A DNA stretch of 64,000 bases from Bacteroidota bacterium (GCA_018266955.1 JAFDZI010000021.1:1-64000); one strand, 5' to 3'. Shown: positions 26,599-35,457, numbered from the stretch's first letter. A program made the numbers and translations. The notes: generated by a model not told the origin, from the letters alone.

Positions 26599-29500
26599 AT
26601 GAGTGAATTGAACAATATAAATGTAGATATACTTGATAATTTAATCATTGGTAGAGTTGATCCACATATCTATGCTTTCACTACCGAAACCATTCCGAAT
26701 TATCTGAAAGTTGGCGATACCTATCGTCCGCTTGAAACGAGATTGAATGAATGGAGGAAACATTTTCCAAACCTTGAAAAGAAGTTTGAAAATATTGCAA
26801 AAGTTGATGACGAAACTTTTTTCAGAGATTTTGCTGTTCACTATTTCTTAGAAAACGATTTAAAAAGAAAGCGTTTAGGTCGTGATGTTTTTAAAAACAT
26901 TCCCTACTACTCCAACGAGTTTTTTGAAAATGCAACTGAACAAGATTTGCAAGAAGCGATAAAAGATATTGAAAACGGACACAAAAACAATGACCCGAAA
27001 TATCAATATTATCGTTTTGATGAAAGTCATATTCCCATTGTACACACCTATCAAAGAACGGAGAACTATAATCCAAGACCTAACCAACAAGAAACGATAA
27101 AAAAATTTCGTGAAGCAATCGACAAAGGAAGAACAAATTTGTTGATGTATGCTGTAATGCGTTTTGGTAAATCGTTTACTTCAATGTGTTGTGCCGTTGA
27201 AATGGGTGCAAAATCGGTGGTGGTGGTTTCCGCAAAAGCCGATGTAAAGGAAGAATGGAAAAAAACGGTTGAAAGCCATATCAAATTTGACGGATATAGT
27301 TTTTTGGATAGCAATTCGCTGTTGCAAAGTGATACGGTAATTACCGAAAAACGACAAGCAGATGAAAAATTTGTGCTTTTTCTGACCTTACAAGATTTGC
27401 AAGGCGATGAAATCAAAACAAAACACAAAGAACTTTTTAAAAATCAGATTGATTTACTTTTAATTGACGAAACGCATTTTGGAGCAAGAGCCGAAGAATA
27501 CGGCAAAGTATTAAAAACAGAAAAGCTCACCAAAAGCCAATTAAGAAATGAGTTAAAACTCAACGATAATACATTAGATGATTTAGAAATAACCAATAAG
27601 GTTTTTAATACAAAAATTCGCATTCATCTTTCGGGAACACCTTACCGAATTTTAATGAACAGCGAGTTTACCGATGATGACATTATTGCGTTTTATCAGT
27701 TTACAAATATTGCAGAAGACCAAGAAAAATGGGATGTAGAAAACCTTAATAAAGACGAAATAAAAGAATGGGATAATCCGTATTACGGCTTTCCGCAAAT
27801 GGTGCGTTTTGCTTTTAACCCTAACGAATCTTCCCGAAAAAAAATGGAAGAACTGAAAAAGAATGGCATTACCTACGCTTTTTCAGAACTTTTCAAACCG
27901 CAATCTATCACGAAAGACAACCAAAATGGACTTCACAAAAAGTTCATTCACGAAACCGAAATTTTAGATTTACTGAAAGTCATTGACGGTTCGGAAATGG
28001 ACGAAAATTTATTAAGTTTCTTGGATTACGACAAAATCAAAGAGGGCAAAATGTGCCGACATATCGTTTGCGTTTTGCCTTACCGGGCTTCTTGTGATGC
28101 TTTGGAAGAACTCATCAAAAATCACGACTTCAAACATCTTTCGGGTTACGAAATCATCAATATTTCGGGTGTTGAGAACGAAAGAAATTTTAAAGATACA
28201 CAAGCTGTACAAGCTAAAATCAAAAATTGCGAAAGTGAGAATATAAAAACTATCACTTTAACGGTAAACAGAATGCTGACAGGTAGCACCGTTCCAGACT
28301 GGGACACAATGCTTTACTTGAAAGACACATCTTCTCCGCAAGAATACGACCAAGCGATTTTCCGTTTGCAAAATCAATACATCAGAGTTAATAAAGAATC
28401 CAATGGTGATGTGGTTAAATTCAATATGAAACCACAAACCTTGTTGGTCGATTTTAACCCGAACAGAATGTTCCAAATGCAGGAACAAAAAGCACAGATT
28501 TACAACGTAAACACAGACAAAAACGGAAATGGTTTACTGGCAGAAAGAATCAAACGAGAACTTGAAATCTCCCCTATCATTGTGTTGAACAACAACAAAA
28601 TGGTAGAAATTCAACCAACCGACATTTTGGACGCTGTTCGTCAATATTCTAATAGTAGAAGTGTAATAGATGAAGCTACAACCATTTCCATAGACATGAA
28701 TCTGTTGGATATTGAAGCCATAAAAGCTGAAATTGAAAGACAAAATGCAATTAATTCTCGAAACGGAATAGAATTAAAACCGGGAAAAGGAAAAGGCGAT
28801 GATATTAACCCTCCTACACCACCAGGAACTAATGGAACAGAAGAAGATGAACCACCTAAGCCTATACCACCAAATACAATCAAAGAGCCTGAACCAGATT
28901 ACAAAGGTCAGTTTGCCATGTATTACGCTCGGATTTTGTTCTTTGCATTCTTGACAGATTCAAGAGTAAAATCTTTGCAAGAAATCATCAATGAAATTGA
29001 AAACAATGCTGATAATCAAAGAATTTCAAACAACTTAAACCTTGACAAGCAAATACTTTCGTTGTTTCAAAAACACATCAATCCGTTTATATTAAGCGAA
29101 TTAGATTATAAAATCCAGAACATCAATTCATTGGCAAACGACACCTCTATTTCTCCGATAGAAAGAGCGAGTAATGCAATGAAAAAATTCAGTCGTTTGT
29201 CGGATTCGGAAGTGGTAACACCCGAAACGGTTACGGATATGATGATAAACGCATTACCCGAAAACGCAATAAATAAAAACACAAAGATATTGGATATAGC
29301 TTCTAAACAAGGTGAATTTGTGTATGCTGTTTACAAGAAATTCGGGAAAGAAATTGCCAATAATTTTTACGCTATTCCAACCTCAAAAATTGCGTACGAA
29401 TTTACCCTAAAAGTTTATAAATTATTAGAATTAGATATGGAACTCATCGAAAAAGATTACACCGCTTATGATTTAATCAAAGACAAATCTTTGGTTGAAA

Positions 29501-30561
29501 ACGGAATGCTCCAAGTCAATGGAAAGAAACTAAAGTTTGATGTGATTGTGGGAAACCCGCCATATCAGGACAGAAGAGAAGGAACAAGCGATAATCCTAT
29601 TTATCATCTGTTTATGAATGTTTCTTATGGTTTGGCTGGAAAAGTTATTTTAATTACACCTGGAAGATTTTTGTTTAATGCAGGAAAAACTCCAAATCAA
29701 TGGAATGAAAAAATGTTAAATGACAAACATTTAAAAGTCAAGTCATATTTTAATAAAAGTAGTGATGCGTTTCCAGAAGTGCAATTGCCAGGAGGAATGG
29801 TAATTACATTAAGAGATAACAAACAAAATTTTGATAAAATTGGTGTCTTTTCAAAATTTAAAGAACTTAATACCATTTTACAAAAAGTAACTAATGCTAA
29901 AGATTTTGAACCAATTGATAGTAAAGTGTTTACACAAAATAAATTTGAATTAGAAACTTTATATAAAGATTACCCTGATTATAAAAACATTATTGGTAGT
30001 AATGGCAGAGAGAAACGATTAACAACTTCGATATTTGACCAATTATCAATTTTTACCGAAAATCCTAAAAACGAAAACGATGTATGTGTAATTGGCTTAA
30101 TTAAAAACAAAAGAACTTATCGTTTTATTCCTGCCAATTATATTGAACAACACATAAATACGAAAAAATTTAAAATTATTCTTCCTAAAAGTAATGGTTC
30201 AGGTGCATTGGGAGAAGTTGTTCCTACTCCTTTAATTGGAGAGCCTTTAATTGGAGAAATTGGAACTGGTTATACACAATCATTTATAAGTATTGGCGCT
30301 TTCGATTCAAATAAAGAAGCTGAAGCTTGCTTAAAATACATAAAAACAAAATTCTCAAGAGCAATGCTCGGCACATTAAAAGTTACACAAGACAATAATA
30401 AAGATGTTTGGAAGTATGTTCCAATGCAAGATTTTACTTCCAATTCAGTTATAAACTGGTCAAAATCAATTGCTGAAATTGACCAACAATTATATGAAAA
30501 ATACAAATTAACCAACGATGAAATCGAATTTATTGAAAAAACAATAAAACCAATGGACTAA
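26599..30561 (+). CDS. Single-chain restriction-modification enzyme: GIY-YIG nuclease, SF2 helicase, N6-adenine methyltransferase, specificity region
   Basis: 1320 residues. A GIY-YIG-like nuclease is at the N-terminus (IYAF 24-27, YLKVGDT 35-41, Arg48, Glu107). An SF2 helicase/translocase follows (RPNQQETIKKF, Walker A-like MRFGKS 187-192, DETH 290-293, SGTPYR 345-350). A Pro-rich linker lies near 735-765. Then comes an Eco57I-like methyltransferase (motif I region ILDIASKQGEF near 895, motif IV VGNPPYQD near 985) and a C-terminal part, likely target recognition. The order is that of translocating type ISP/IIG enzymes, but with GIY-YIG in place of the usual Mrr-type nuclease. It would cut unmethylated foreign DNA and methylate self DNA. 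The last 330 residues are visibly more AT-rich in codon use. Confidence 0.82.
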   Translation: MSELNNINVDILDNLIIGRVDPHIYAFTTETIPNYLKVGDTYRPLETRLNEWRKHFPNLEKKFENIAKVDDETFFRDFAVHYFLENDLKRKRLGRDVFKNIPYYSNEFFENATEQDLQEAIKDIENGHKNNDPKYQYYRFDESHIPIVHTYQRTENYNPRPNQQETIKKFREAIDKGRTNLLMYAVMRFGKSFTSMCCAVEMGAKSVVVVSAKADVKEEWKKTVESHIKFDGYSFLDSNSLLQSDTVITEKRQADEKFVLFLTLQDLQGDEIKTKHKELFKNQIDLLLIDETHFGARAEEYGKVLKTEKLTKSQLRNELKLNDNTLDDLEITNKVFNTKIRIHLSGTPYRILMNSEFTDDDIIAFYQFTNIAEDQEKWDVENLNKDEIKEWDNPYYGFPQMVRFAFNPNESSRKKMEELKKNGITYAFSELFKPQSITKDNQNGLHKKFIHETEILDLLKVIDGSEMDENLLSFLDYDKIKEGKMCRHIVCVLPYRASCDALEELIKNHDFKHLSGYEIINISGVENERNFKDTQAVQAKIKNCESENIKTITLTVNRMLTGSTVPDWDTMLYLKDTSSPQEYDQAIFRLQNQYIRVNKESNGDVVKFNMKPQTLLVDFNPNRMFQMQEQKAQIYNVNTDKNGNGLLAERIKRELEISPIIVLNNNKMVEIQPTDILDAVRQYSNSRSVIDEATTISIDMNLLDIEAIKAEIERQNAINSRNGIELKPGKGKGDDINPPTPPGTNGTEEDEPPKPIPPNTIKEPEPDYKGQFAMYYARILFFAFLTDSRVKSLQEIINEIENNADNQRISNNLNLDKQILSLFQKHINPFILSELDYKIQNINSLANDTSISPIERASNAMKKFSRLSDSEVVTPETVTDMMINALPENAINKNTKILDIASKQGEFVYAVYKKFGKEIANNFYAIPTSKIAYEFTLKVYKLLELDMELIEKDYTAYDLIKDKSLVENGMLQVNGKKLKFDVIVGNPPYQDRREGTSDNPIYHLFMNVSYGLAGKVILITPGRFLFNAGKTPNQWNEKMLNDKHLKVKSYFNKSSDAFPEVQLPGGMVITLRDNKQNFDKIGVFSKFKELNTILQKVTNAKDFEPIDSKVFTQNKFELETLYKDYPDYKNIIGSNGREKRLTTSIFDQLSIFTENPKNENDVCVIGLIKNKRTYRFIPANYIEQHINTKKFKIILPKSNGSGALGEVVPTPLIGEPLIGEIGTGYTQSFISIGAFDSNKEAEACLKYIKTKFSRAMLGTLKVTQDNNKDVWKYVPMQDFTSNSVINWSKSIAEIDQQLYEKYKLTNDEIEFIEKTIKPMD

Positions 30562-30869
30562 TGATGAAGGCAATTCGATATGAAAAAGATTCAGTTTTAA
30601 TCCAAGATAGTAAAATAAAGGCTTGGGTTGATATATGGATTGAAGATGAAGATGTGATTTGCGATTGGAATCAAAACATCTTCATTATGACAGACCCAAA
30701 AGATGTTGCTCTAAAAAAATGGCAGGATAATTTAGAGCATTTTGAGGACGCTACAAGTTTAGCTTTAGAAACATTAGAAAATGCTGGTATCATTTATCAA
30801 GACGAAAATGCAAAATGGCATCAATCAGAGAAATATCATACCACAATAGGTTCTATACCAATAAATTAA
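30561..30869 (+). CDS. Small protein of the R-M island, unknown
   Basis: 102 residues starting at the TAATG overlap with the large enzyme, so it is co-translated. The product is acidic and Trp-rich (AWVDIWIEDEDVICDWNQN) and has no family I recognise. A second, broken version of its first 25 codons lies just downstream (30923-31091), which shows this small gene is a recurring companion of the large gene's 3' end. It could be an inhibitor, chaperone or nuclease-modulating subunit; this is only inferred from position. Confidence 0.6.
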   Translation: MMKAIRYEKDSVLIQDSKIKAWVDIWIEDEDVICDWNQNIFIMTDPKDVALKKWQDNLEHFEDATSLALETLENAGIIYQDENAKWHQSEKYHTTIGSIPIN

Positions 30870-31091
30870 CTGACCAACGATGAAATTGAGTTTATTGAAA
30901 AAATGATCAAACCAATAGACTAATGATGAAGGCAATTCGATTTGAAAAAGATTCAGTTTTAATCCAAATCAGAAAAATCAATGCTTGGGTTGATATAAAT
31001 AGAAATCAAAGAAAATTTAATTGAACCTAAAGAATTACCTTTGCTTATCGAAAAAATCGAAAGTTTTAAAGAAAAAATAACAAAATACTAA
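30870..31091 (+). pseudogene. Degenerate second copy of the big-gene/small-gene junction
   Basis: From 30870 the sequence repeats the last 17 codons of the large enzyme in frame (TNDEIEFIEKMIKPID, then stop) and the TAATGATG overlap. It then repeats the start of the small gene (MMKAIRFEKDSVLIQ..INAWVDI). A one-base shift near 30992-31000 moves it into another frame, which continues as IEIKENLIEPKELPLLIEKI to a stop at 31089-31091. As it stands the frame ends early at 31021. The tail differs from the intact gene, so this is the remnant of an alternative allele, not a simple recent duplication. Confidence 0.8.
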
Positions 31092-31114
31092 AGAATAATC
31101 TCAGTTATATTATC

Positions 31115-32395
31115 ATGAATATCCCACTTGCCGAGCGATTGAGACCTCAGGATTTAGATGCAGTATTAGGACAGGAACACCTAACTGGTGCACAAGGACC
31201 AATCCGTAGGATGCTGGAAAATGATAGCCTGAATTCTCTCATTTTTTGGGGACCACCAGGAACAGGGAAAACGACACTGGCAGAAATAATTTCCCAACAT
31301 TCGGGTCGCAAATTTTTTAAATTATCAGCGGTTTCCTCGGGGGTTAAGGAAGTTAGGGAGGTGATAGAAGAAGCCAAAAAACAAAATCTCTTCTCCGGGA
31401 AATCTCCAATTCTGTTTATTGATGAAATTCATCGTTTCAACAAATCACAGCAGGACTCTCTTTTGCATGCTGTTGAAAAAGGTTGGGTGGTACTTATCGG
31501 TGCTACAACAGAAAATCCAAGCTTCGAAGTGGTTTCAGCTTTGCTTTCTAGGAGCCAAGTTTTTGTGCTGAAGTCTCTTTCTTTTGAGAAATTGGAAGAG
31601 CTTATCTCCATCGCACTAGCGCATTATAATAAAGAAGAAAATACCGATTTCGAAATTATTAATAATGAAGTTTTTATACAATATTCTGGTGGCGATGCCC
31701 GGAAATTAATTAATTCTATAGAGTTGGTACTCAATCAGTTTAAAAATACAGTTCAAAGAAAAATCGATAAAGATGCCGTTTTATCGGTTTTGCAAGAAAC
31801 CATGGCGGTGTATGATAAAAATGGCGAACAACATTATGATATTATTTCGGCCTTCATTAAATCCATTCGTGGGAGCGACCCCAATGCCGCAGTCTATTGG
31901 TTGGCAAGGATGATTGATGGTGGTGAAGATGTGAAATTTATTGCAAGACGAATGCTGATTTTATCGGCAGAAGACATTGGTTTGGCCAATCCTACTGCGT
32001 TGTCCATGGCACAAGCTTGTTTTCAAGCGGTACAAGTAATTGGCAATCCTGAATCGCGAATTATTCTTAGCGAAACAGCCGTTTATCTTGCGGTTTCACC
32101 TAAATCCAATGCAACTTATTTAGCAATAGATGCTGCTTTGGAATTGGTGAAAAAAACTGGGAATTTACCCGTTCCTCTTCACTTGCGCAATGCACCAACC
32201 CGATTGATGAAAGATTTGGACTATGGTAAAAATTACCAATATGCACATGCACATGAAGGTAATTTTGTGAATATGGAGTTCTTGCCCGATGCACTTTCCG
32301 GAACAACTTTCTATATTCCAGGGAAAAACTCAACTGAAAATAAGATAAAAGAAAGTCTGGACAAAAAATGGAAAGGTAAATATTCCACAGATTGA
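31115..32395 (+). CDS. rarA: Replication-associated recombination protein A (AAA+ ATPase)
   Basis: 426 residues. Walker A is GPPGTGKTTLAE (about 46-57) and Walker B is LFIDEIHRFNKSQQD (about 100-114). The C-terminal tetramerisation part contains IRGSDPNAAVYWLARMIDGGED and ends with LPDALSGTTFY. RarA/MgsA acts at stalled forks with single-strand binding protein. It is the first core gene to the right of the restriction-modification island, so the island lies between the 140-residue membrane-protein gene (24644) and rarA. Confidence 0.95.
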   Translation: MNIPLAERLRPQDLDAVLGQEHLTGAQGPIRRMLENDSLNSLIFWGPPGTGKTTLAEIISQHSGRKFFKLSAVSSGVKEVREVIEEAKKQNLFSGKSPILFIDEIHRFNKSQQDSLLHAVEKGWVVLIGATTENPSFEVVSALLSRSQVFVLKSLSFEKLEELISIALAHYNKEENTDFEIINNEVFIQYSGGDARKLINSIELVLNQFKNTVQRKIDKDAVLSVLQETMAVYDKNGEQHYDIISAFIKSIRGSDPNAAVYWLARMIDGGEDVKFIARRMLILSAEDIGLANPTALSMAQACFQAVQVIGNPESRIILSETAVYLAVSPKSNATYLAIDAALELVKKTGNLPVPLHLRNAPTRLMKDLDYGKNYQYAHAHEGNFVNMEFLPDALSGTTFYIPGKNSTENKIKESLDKKWKGKYSTD

Positions 32396-32406
32396 ATGTA
32401 AAATAA

Positions 32407-32431
32407 AAACCGATGAGTAATTCATCGGTTT
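32407..32431. terminator. Bidirectional terminator between rarA and the secreted-protein gene
   Basis: AAACCGATGA (32407-32416) pairs with TCATCGGTTT (32422-32431). The stem is perfect and T-rich on both outer sides. Confidence 0.8.
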
Positions 32432-32458
32432 GGTTTTATGTAGTTGTAATTTAGGTGT

Positions 32459-32887
32459 TTATAATGCGGTGGAGATGCTTAGGACTTTTTTTCCTTCGTG
32501 CAGAATTACACTGGTTTGTCTTATAGCATTATGGATTACTTTCAGCTTGGTATTGGTTAGTAATCGTCCATCAAATAATACCGGATTGTCTGCTGCAAGT
32601 TCGTTTTGTTCATTTAAGCTAGCCAAAGTTATTTTATCATAAAAATTATCCTTCACTTGTACATTTATGATCGGCGATTGTGCATTTACCGTAAATGAAT
32701 TTAAAGTGGAAGGTAATTGATTATTATTGGTAATAATGGTTGTCGATTGTACATTTTTCTTGTTTTTATTGATGAAATTTTGACTTGCCAAAGCGCCATC
32801 TACAAAAACTAGTTTTTGATTTGCTGTGGTCTGACTTAGTGCCAACCCGGAAACAGCTAAAAATAAAGTGAAGAGAATCTTTTTCAT
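32459..32887 (-). CDS. Secreted protein of unknown function
   Basis: 142 residues from ATG at 32887; an in-frame ATG twelve codons upstream lies inside the repeat module and is not preceded by a better context. A clear signal peptide MKKILFTLFLAVSGLALSQ is followed by a beta-rich Asn/Gln-rich domain (LVFVDGALASQNFINKNKKN...). The phrase FVDGAL..NFINKN faintly recalls TonB-receptor plug segments, but it is too weak for a call. Its promoter region is module copy 2. Confidence 0.7.
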   Translation of the reverse strand: MKKILFTLFLAVSGLALSQTTANQKLVFVDGALASQNFINKNKKNVQSTTIITNNNQLPSTLNSFTVNAQSPIINVQVKDNFYDKITLASLNEQNELAADNPVLFDGRLLTNTKLKVIHNAIRQTSVILHEGKKVLSISTAL

Positions 32888-33051
32888 AAATAAATATTTT
32901 TTGTTTTTTATGGTCTTATGCAAACCTAACGAAGTGGTTCGATGAAGTCAATCGCCTTACTTCATTAGTGTTTACACCATTTTTTTATTTCTATATTGGA
33001 GTCGATGATTATTAATTATTTGTATAAACTTATTAGTGGCGACTTCATACC
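32888..33051 (-). repeat. Dispersed pre-gene module, copy 2
   Basis: The reverse-strand copy ends at the ATG of the secreted-protein gene. Read on the minus strand it holds TATGAAGTCGCCACT, AATAATCATCGACTCC, TAAACACTAATGAAG, ATTGACTTCATCGAACCAC and TTAGGTTTG in the same order and spacing as copy 1. It is the best preserved copy of the promoter-like block. Confidence 0.82.
32921..32951 (-). promoter_or_regulatory. Promoter block in module copy 2
   Basis: On the minus strand TTG (32951-32949) is followed after 20 nt by TAGGTTTG (32928-32921), a full consensus match. The spacer carries CGAACCACTTCG (32941-32930), a 4-bp dyad around CCAC. The box lies 33 nt before the start codon. Confidence 0.65.
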
Positions 33052-33094
33052 AATAGTTCTTTTGGTAAAATTTCATCAAATATAAATAAAATCC

Positions 33095-33102
33095 TAAATT
33101 TG
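33095..33102 (+). promoter_or_regulatory. -7 box of the hydroxyacyl-CoA dehydrogenase gene
   Basis: TAAATTTG fits TAnnTTTG and lies 84 nt before the ATG. The upstream TTG is misplaced (30 nt), so this is weak support. Confidence 0.35.
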
Positions 33103-33186
33103 GGCAAAATTATTTCAGCAATGTCAACTGAAATTAATTGAGATCGGAAATTTAATTTTTAACAAAATATAATAATCAAGAATAGA

Positions 33187-34077
33187 ATGAAAAACATTAC
33201 GGTAATCGGAGCAGGAACCATGGGCAATGGTATTGCACACACTTTTGCACAAGCTGGATTTTTAGTGAATTTAGCAGATATTTCTCAAGTTGCTTTGGAT
33301 AAGGGGATAAAAACCATCACCACCAATTTGGATAGAATAATTGCAAAAGGAAACCTAACCGAAGAACAAAAACAAGCTACACTAGGGAATATTACAACCC
33401 ACACTTCTATTGTAGAAGCGGTAAAAAATGCCGACCTCATTGTGGAAGCAGCTACTGAAAACCAAGATTTGAAGCTGAAAATATTTAAGGACATGGACGA
33501 AAATGCACCAGCTCATTGTATTTTGGCAACCAATACTTCTTCTATTTCCATTACTAAAATAGCGGCTGCAACACAAAGACCAGAAAAGTTGATCGGTATG
33601 CATTTTATGAATCCTGTGCCCATTATGAAGTTGGTGGAAATTATTAAAGGTTATTCTACTTCAAAAGAAACATTTGATGCTATCTTCGAAATGTCTAAAA
33701 CTTTGGGCAAAGTTCCAGTAGAGGTAAATGATTATCCTGGTTTCGTAGCCAATAGAATTTTGATGCCAATGATTAACGAAGCAATTGAAACTTTGTACAA
33801 TGGTGTTGCTGGAGTAGAGGAAATTGATACGGTGATGAAACTGGGAATGGCACATCCTATGGGACCGTTGCAATTGGCTGATTTCATCGGGTTGGATGTT
33901 TGCTTGGCAATATTAAATGTAATGTACGACGGTTTCAAAAATCCTAAGTATGCACCAAATCCATTATTGGTGAATATGGTAATGGCGGGTAAACTGGGTG
34001 TGAAATCTGGAGAAGGTTTCTATGACTACTCAGAATCCAAAAAAGCTGAGAAAGTAGCCAAAATGTTTGCAAAATAA
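33187..34077 (+). CDS. 3-hydroxybutyryl-CoA (3-hydroxyacyl-CoA) dehydrogenase
   Basis: 296 residues. The NAD Rossmann loop is GAGTMGNGIAHTFAQAGF (about 7-24). The family signature GMHFMNPVPIMKLVEII (about 137-153) contains the catalytic His. The C-terminal dimerisation part has MAHPMGPLQLADFIGLD. It interconverts 3-hydroxyacyl-CoA and 3-oxoacyl-CoA with NAD+. It is a stand-alone short-chain type, not a fused FadB, so it may act in butyrate-type or beta-oxidation or aromatic degradation (PaaH-like). It ends at a strong terminator. Confidence 0.93.
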   Translation: MKNITVIGAGTMGNGIAHTFAQAGFLVNLADISQVALDKGIKTITTNLDRIIAKGNLTEEQKQATLGNITTHTSIVEAVKNADLIVEAATENQDLKLKIFKDMDENAPAHCILATNTSSISITKIAAATQRPEKLIGMHFMNPVPIMKLVEIIKGYSTSKETFDAIFEMSKTLGKVPVEVNDYPGFVANRILMPMINEAIETLYNGVAGVEEIDTVMKLGMAHPMGPLQLADFIGLDVCLAILNVMYDGFKNPKYAPNPLLVNMVMAGKLGVKSGEGFYDYSESKKAEKVAKMFAK

Positions 34078-34101
34078 TTGAATAAAAAATATGTATTTTA
34101 G

Positions 34102-34128
34102 AGCCTTCTAACTTAGAAGGCTTTTTTT
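34102..34128 (+). terminator. Terminator abutting the next start codon
   Basis: AGCCTTCTAA and TTAGAAGGCT (34102-34122) form a near-perfect stem followed by seven T residues. The annotated ATG of the next gene (34129) begins directly after the T-run. Confidence 0.85.
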
Positions 34129-35451
34129 ATGAACAGAATGATAGAAAAGCGATGGCAATTTTTTCTGATGATCTCTTCCTTGGTTATAATTGTTATTCGA
34201 TTTCTCCTCAACGAAAAGGGTAGGGTAAGCCCAGATTCTATTCGGTATATGCGTACGGCTCATGTTTTCCCTGAAATTGACAATACCACCACTCCTTTAG
34301 GCTATCCTTTGGCAATAAAATTCTTTACATTTTTCGGTATTCAAGAGTTTTGGTCAAGCAAACTAATTGGGATTTTGGCGTTTCTTTTTCTTTTATATTT
34401 TGCATGGTATAAAAAGTTTTATTTTAAAGAAATGATTCTTACTTTAGGGCTTATTTCCTTTGTATCAATATTTTCTTTCACCCTGAGTGAAACGCTTATT
34501 ATCCCATTCGTTTTTATTTTTTTGTATGTTGGCCGTAATAGCATCATTGGAGTTTATACCACCAAACAAAGTTTTATCTGGTTGTCCATCTGTCTTTTAA
34601 TGCTCTACAATATTCGGTATAGTGCATTGTTTTTTATGGTAGCAACGCTATTGTATGGATTGTGGCATTGGAAAAAGTATTTTGGTAAATCTTTTGTGGG
34701 AGCCGCATTGGTAGGGTTTTTATATGTGATTTTGTATAAAATTCTTTTCATTGATGCTTTTAATTCTCAATACATTCAGCAGTTTTTAGAAACGGGCTTG
34801 CATCCTTTTTCTAGTCTTTTGAAAGAATTGTTTTATGGACTTACAACCAGTTTCAATCCGTTGATTCACATGGCAAATCCATCGGGAGGACCGATTAATA
34901 TGTTCATTTATGGAATAGGATTTTTTACTATCGTTGTCATGCTATTCTTGTTTTTGAAATTTCCAATTTCGCCTACTGAGAATTTTCTTTTATTTGTTGG
35001 AGGTATAGGGATTGTTTGCTCTTTTTTTATTCAGTTGGTATATTCTGTAGATGCACTCGATTACCGATTGCTTTCTCCTTTTATATTTTCGATTTGGTTG
35101 GTTTTCTTTAAAAAAATATATGCTATTTTGGGTAGAAAAACCTACGCAATTACAGCAATGAGTCTTTTGTCTTGTTTTGTTTTCACATGGCTTTCCAGAG
35201 GAAATTATTTAGAAAACAGAAAAGAAATGACAGACTTTCTTAAAAAAGAAAATCTTTTGAATGGTAAAATTTATTTTTATACAGAAGCCAATGAGACAGT
35301 GCCCGAACAAATTCAAATGGCTGAAATCATCAGTACCATCAATCCATGGGTGTATATAACCCATCTGCCTAAAGATACCCTTGATGCAAAAGTATTAACT
35401 ATGAGTAAAGTGAAAAAGAGAACAAAAATCATCAAGAACAAATACCAATAA
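34129..35451 (+). CDS. Polytopic membrane protein, possible GT-C-type transferase
   Basis: 440 residues with about ten membrane helices and a soluble C-terminal 80 residues. The early loop contains VSPDSIRYM..AHVFPEIDNTTTPLGYPLAIKF, which resembles the acidic first loop of Bacteroidota GT-C-like sugar transferases. No firm family was recognised. ATG at 34129 touches the previous gene's terminator; ATG at 34138 is an alternative. Expression must come from read-through or from a promoter inside the upstream gene. Confidence 0.6.
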   Translation: MNRMIEKRWQFFLMISSLVIIVIRFLLNEKGRVSPDSIRYMRTAHVFPEIDNTTTPLGYPLAIKFFTFFGIQEFWSSKLIGILAFLFLLYFAWYKKFYFKEMILTLGLISFVSIFSFTLSETLIIPFVFIFLYVGRNSIIGVYTTKQSFIWLSICLLMLYNIRYSALFFMVATLLYGLWHWKKYFGKSFVGAALVGFLYVILYKILFIDAFNSQYIQQFLETGLHPFSSLLKELFYGLTTSFNPLIHMANPSGGPINMFIYGIGFFTIVVMLFLFLKFPISPTENFLLFVGGIGIVCSFFIQLVYSVDALDYRLLSPFIFSIWLVFFKKIYAILGRKTYAITAMSLLSCFVFTWLSRGNYLENRKEMTDFLKKENLLNGKIYFYTEANETVPEQIQMAEIISTINPWVYITHLPKDTLDAKVLTMSKVKKRTKIIKNKYQ

Positions 35452-35457
35452 ATTTAT

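Noticed and set aside
25181-31114. Prophage or integrative element
   Set aside because: No integrase, attachment repeats, tRNA target or structural phage genes are seen; only the restriction-modification genes and a repeat at one border.
31525-31540. CGAAGTGG inside rarA resembling the module spacer
   Set aside because: It lies in a conserved coding region in a frame-constrained position and lacks the rest of the module.
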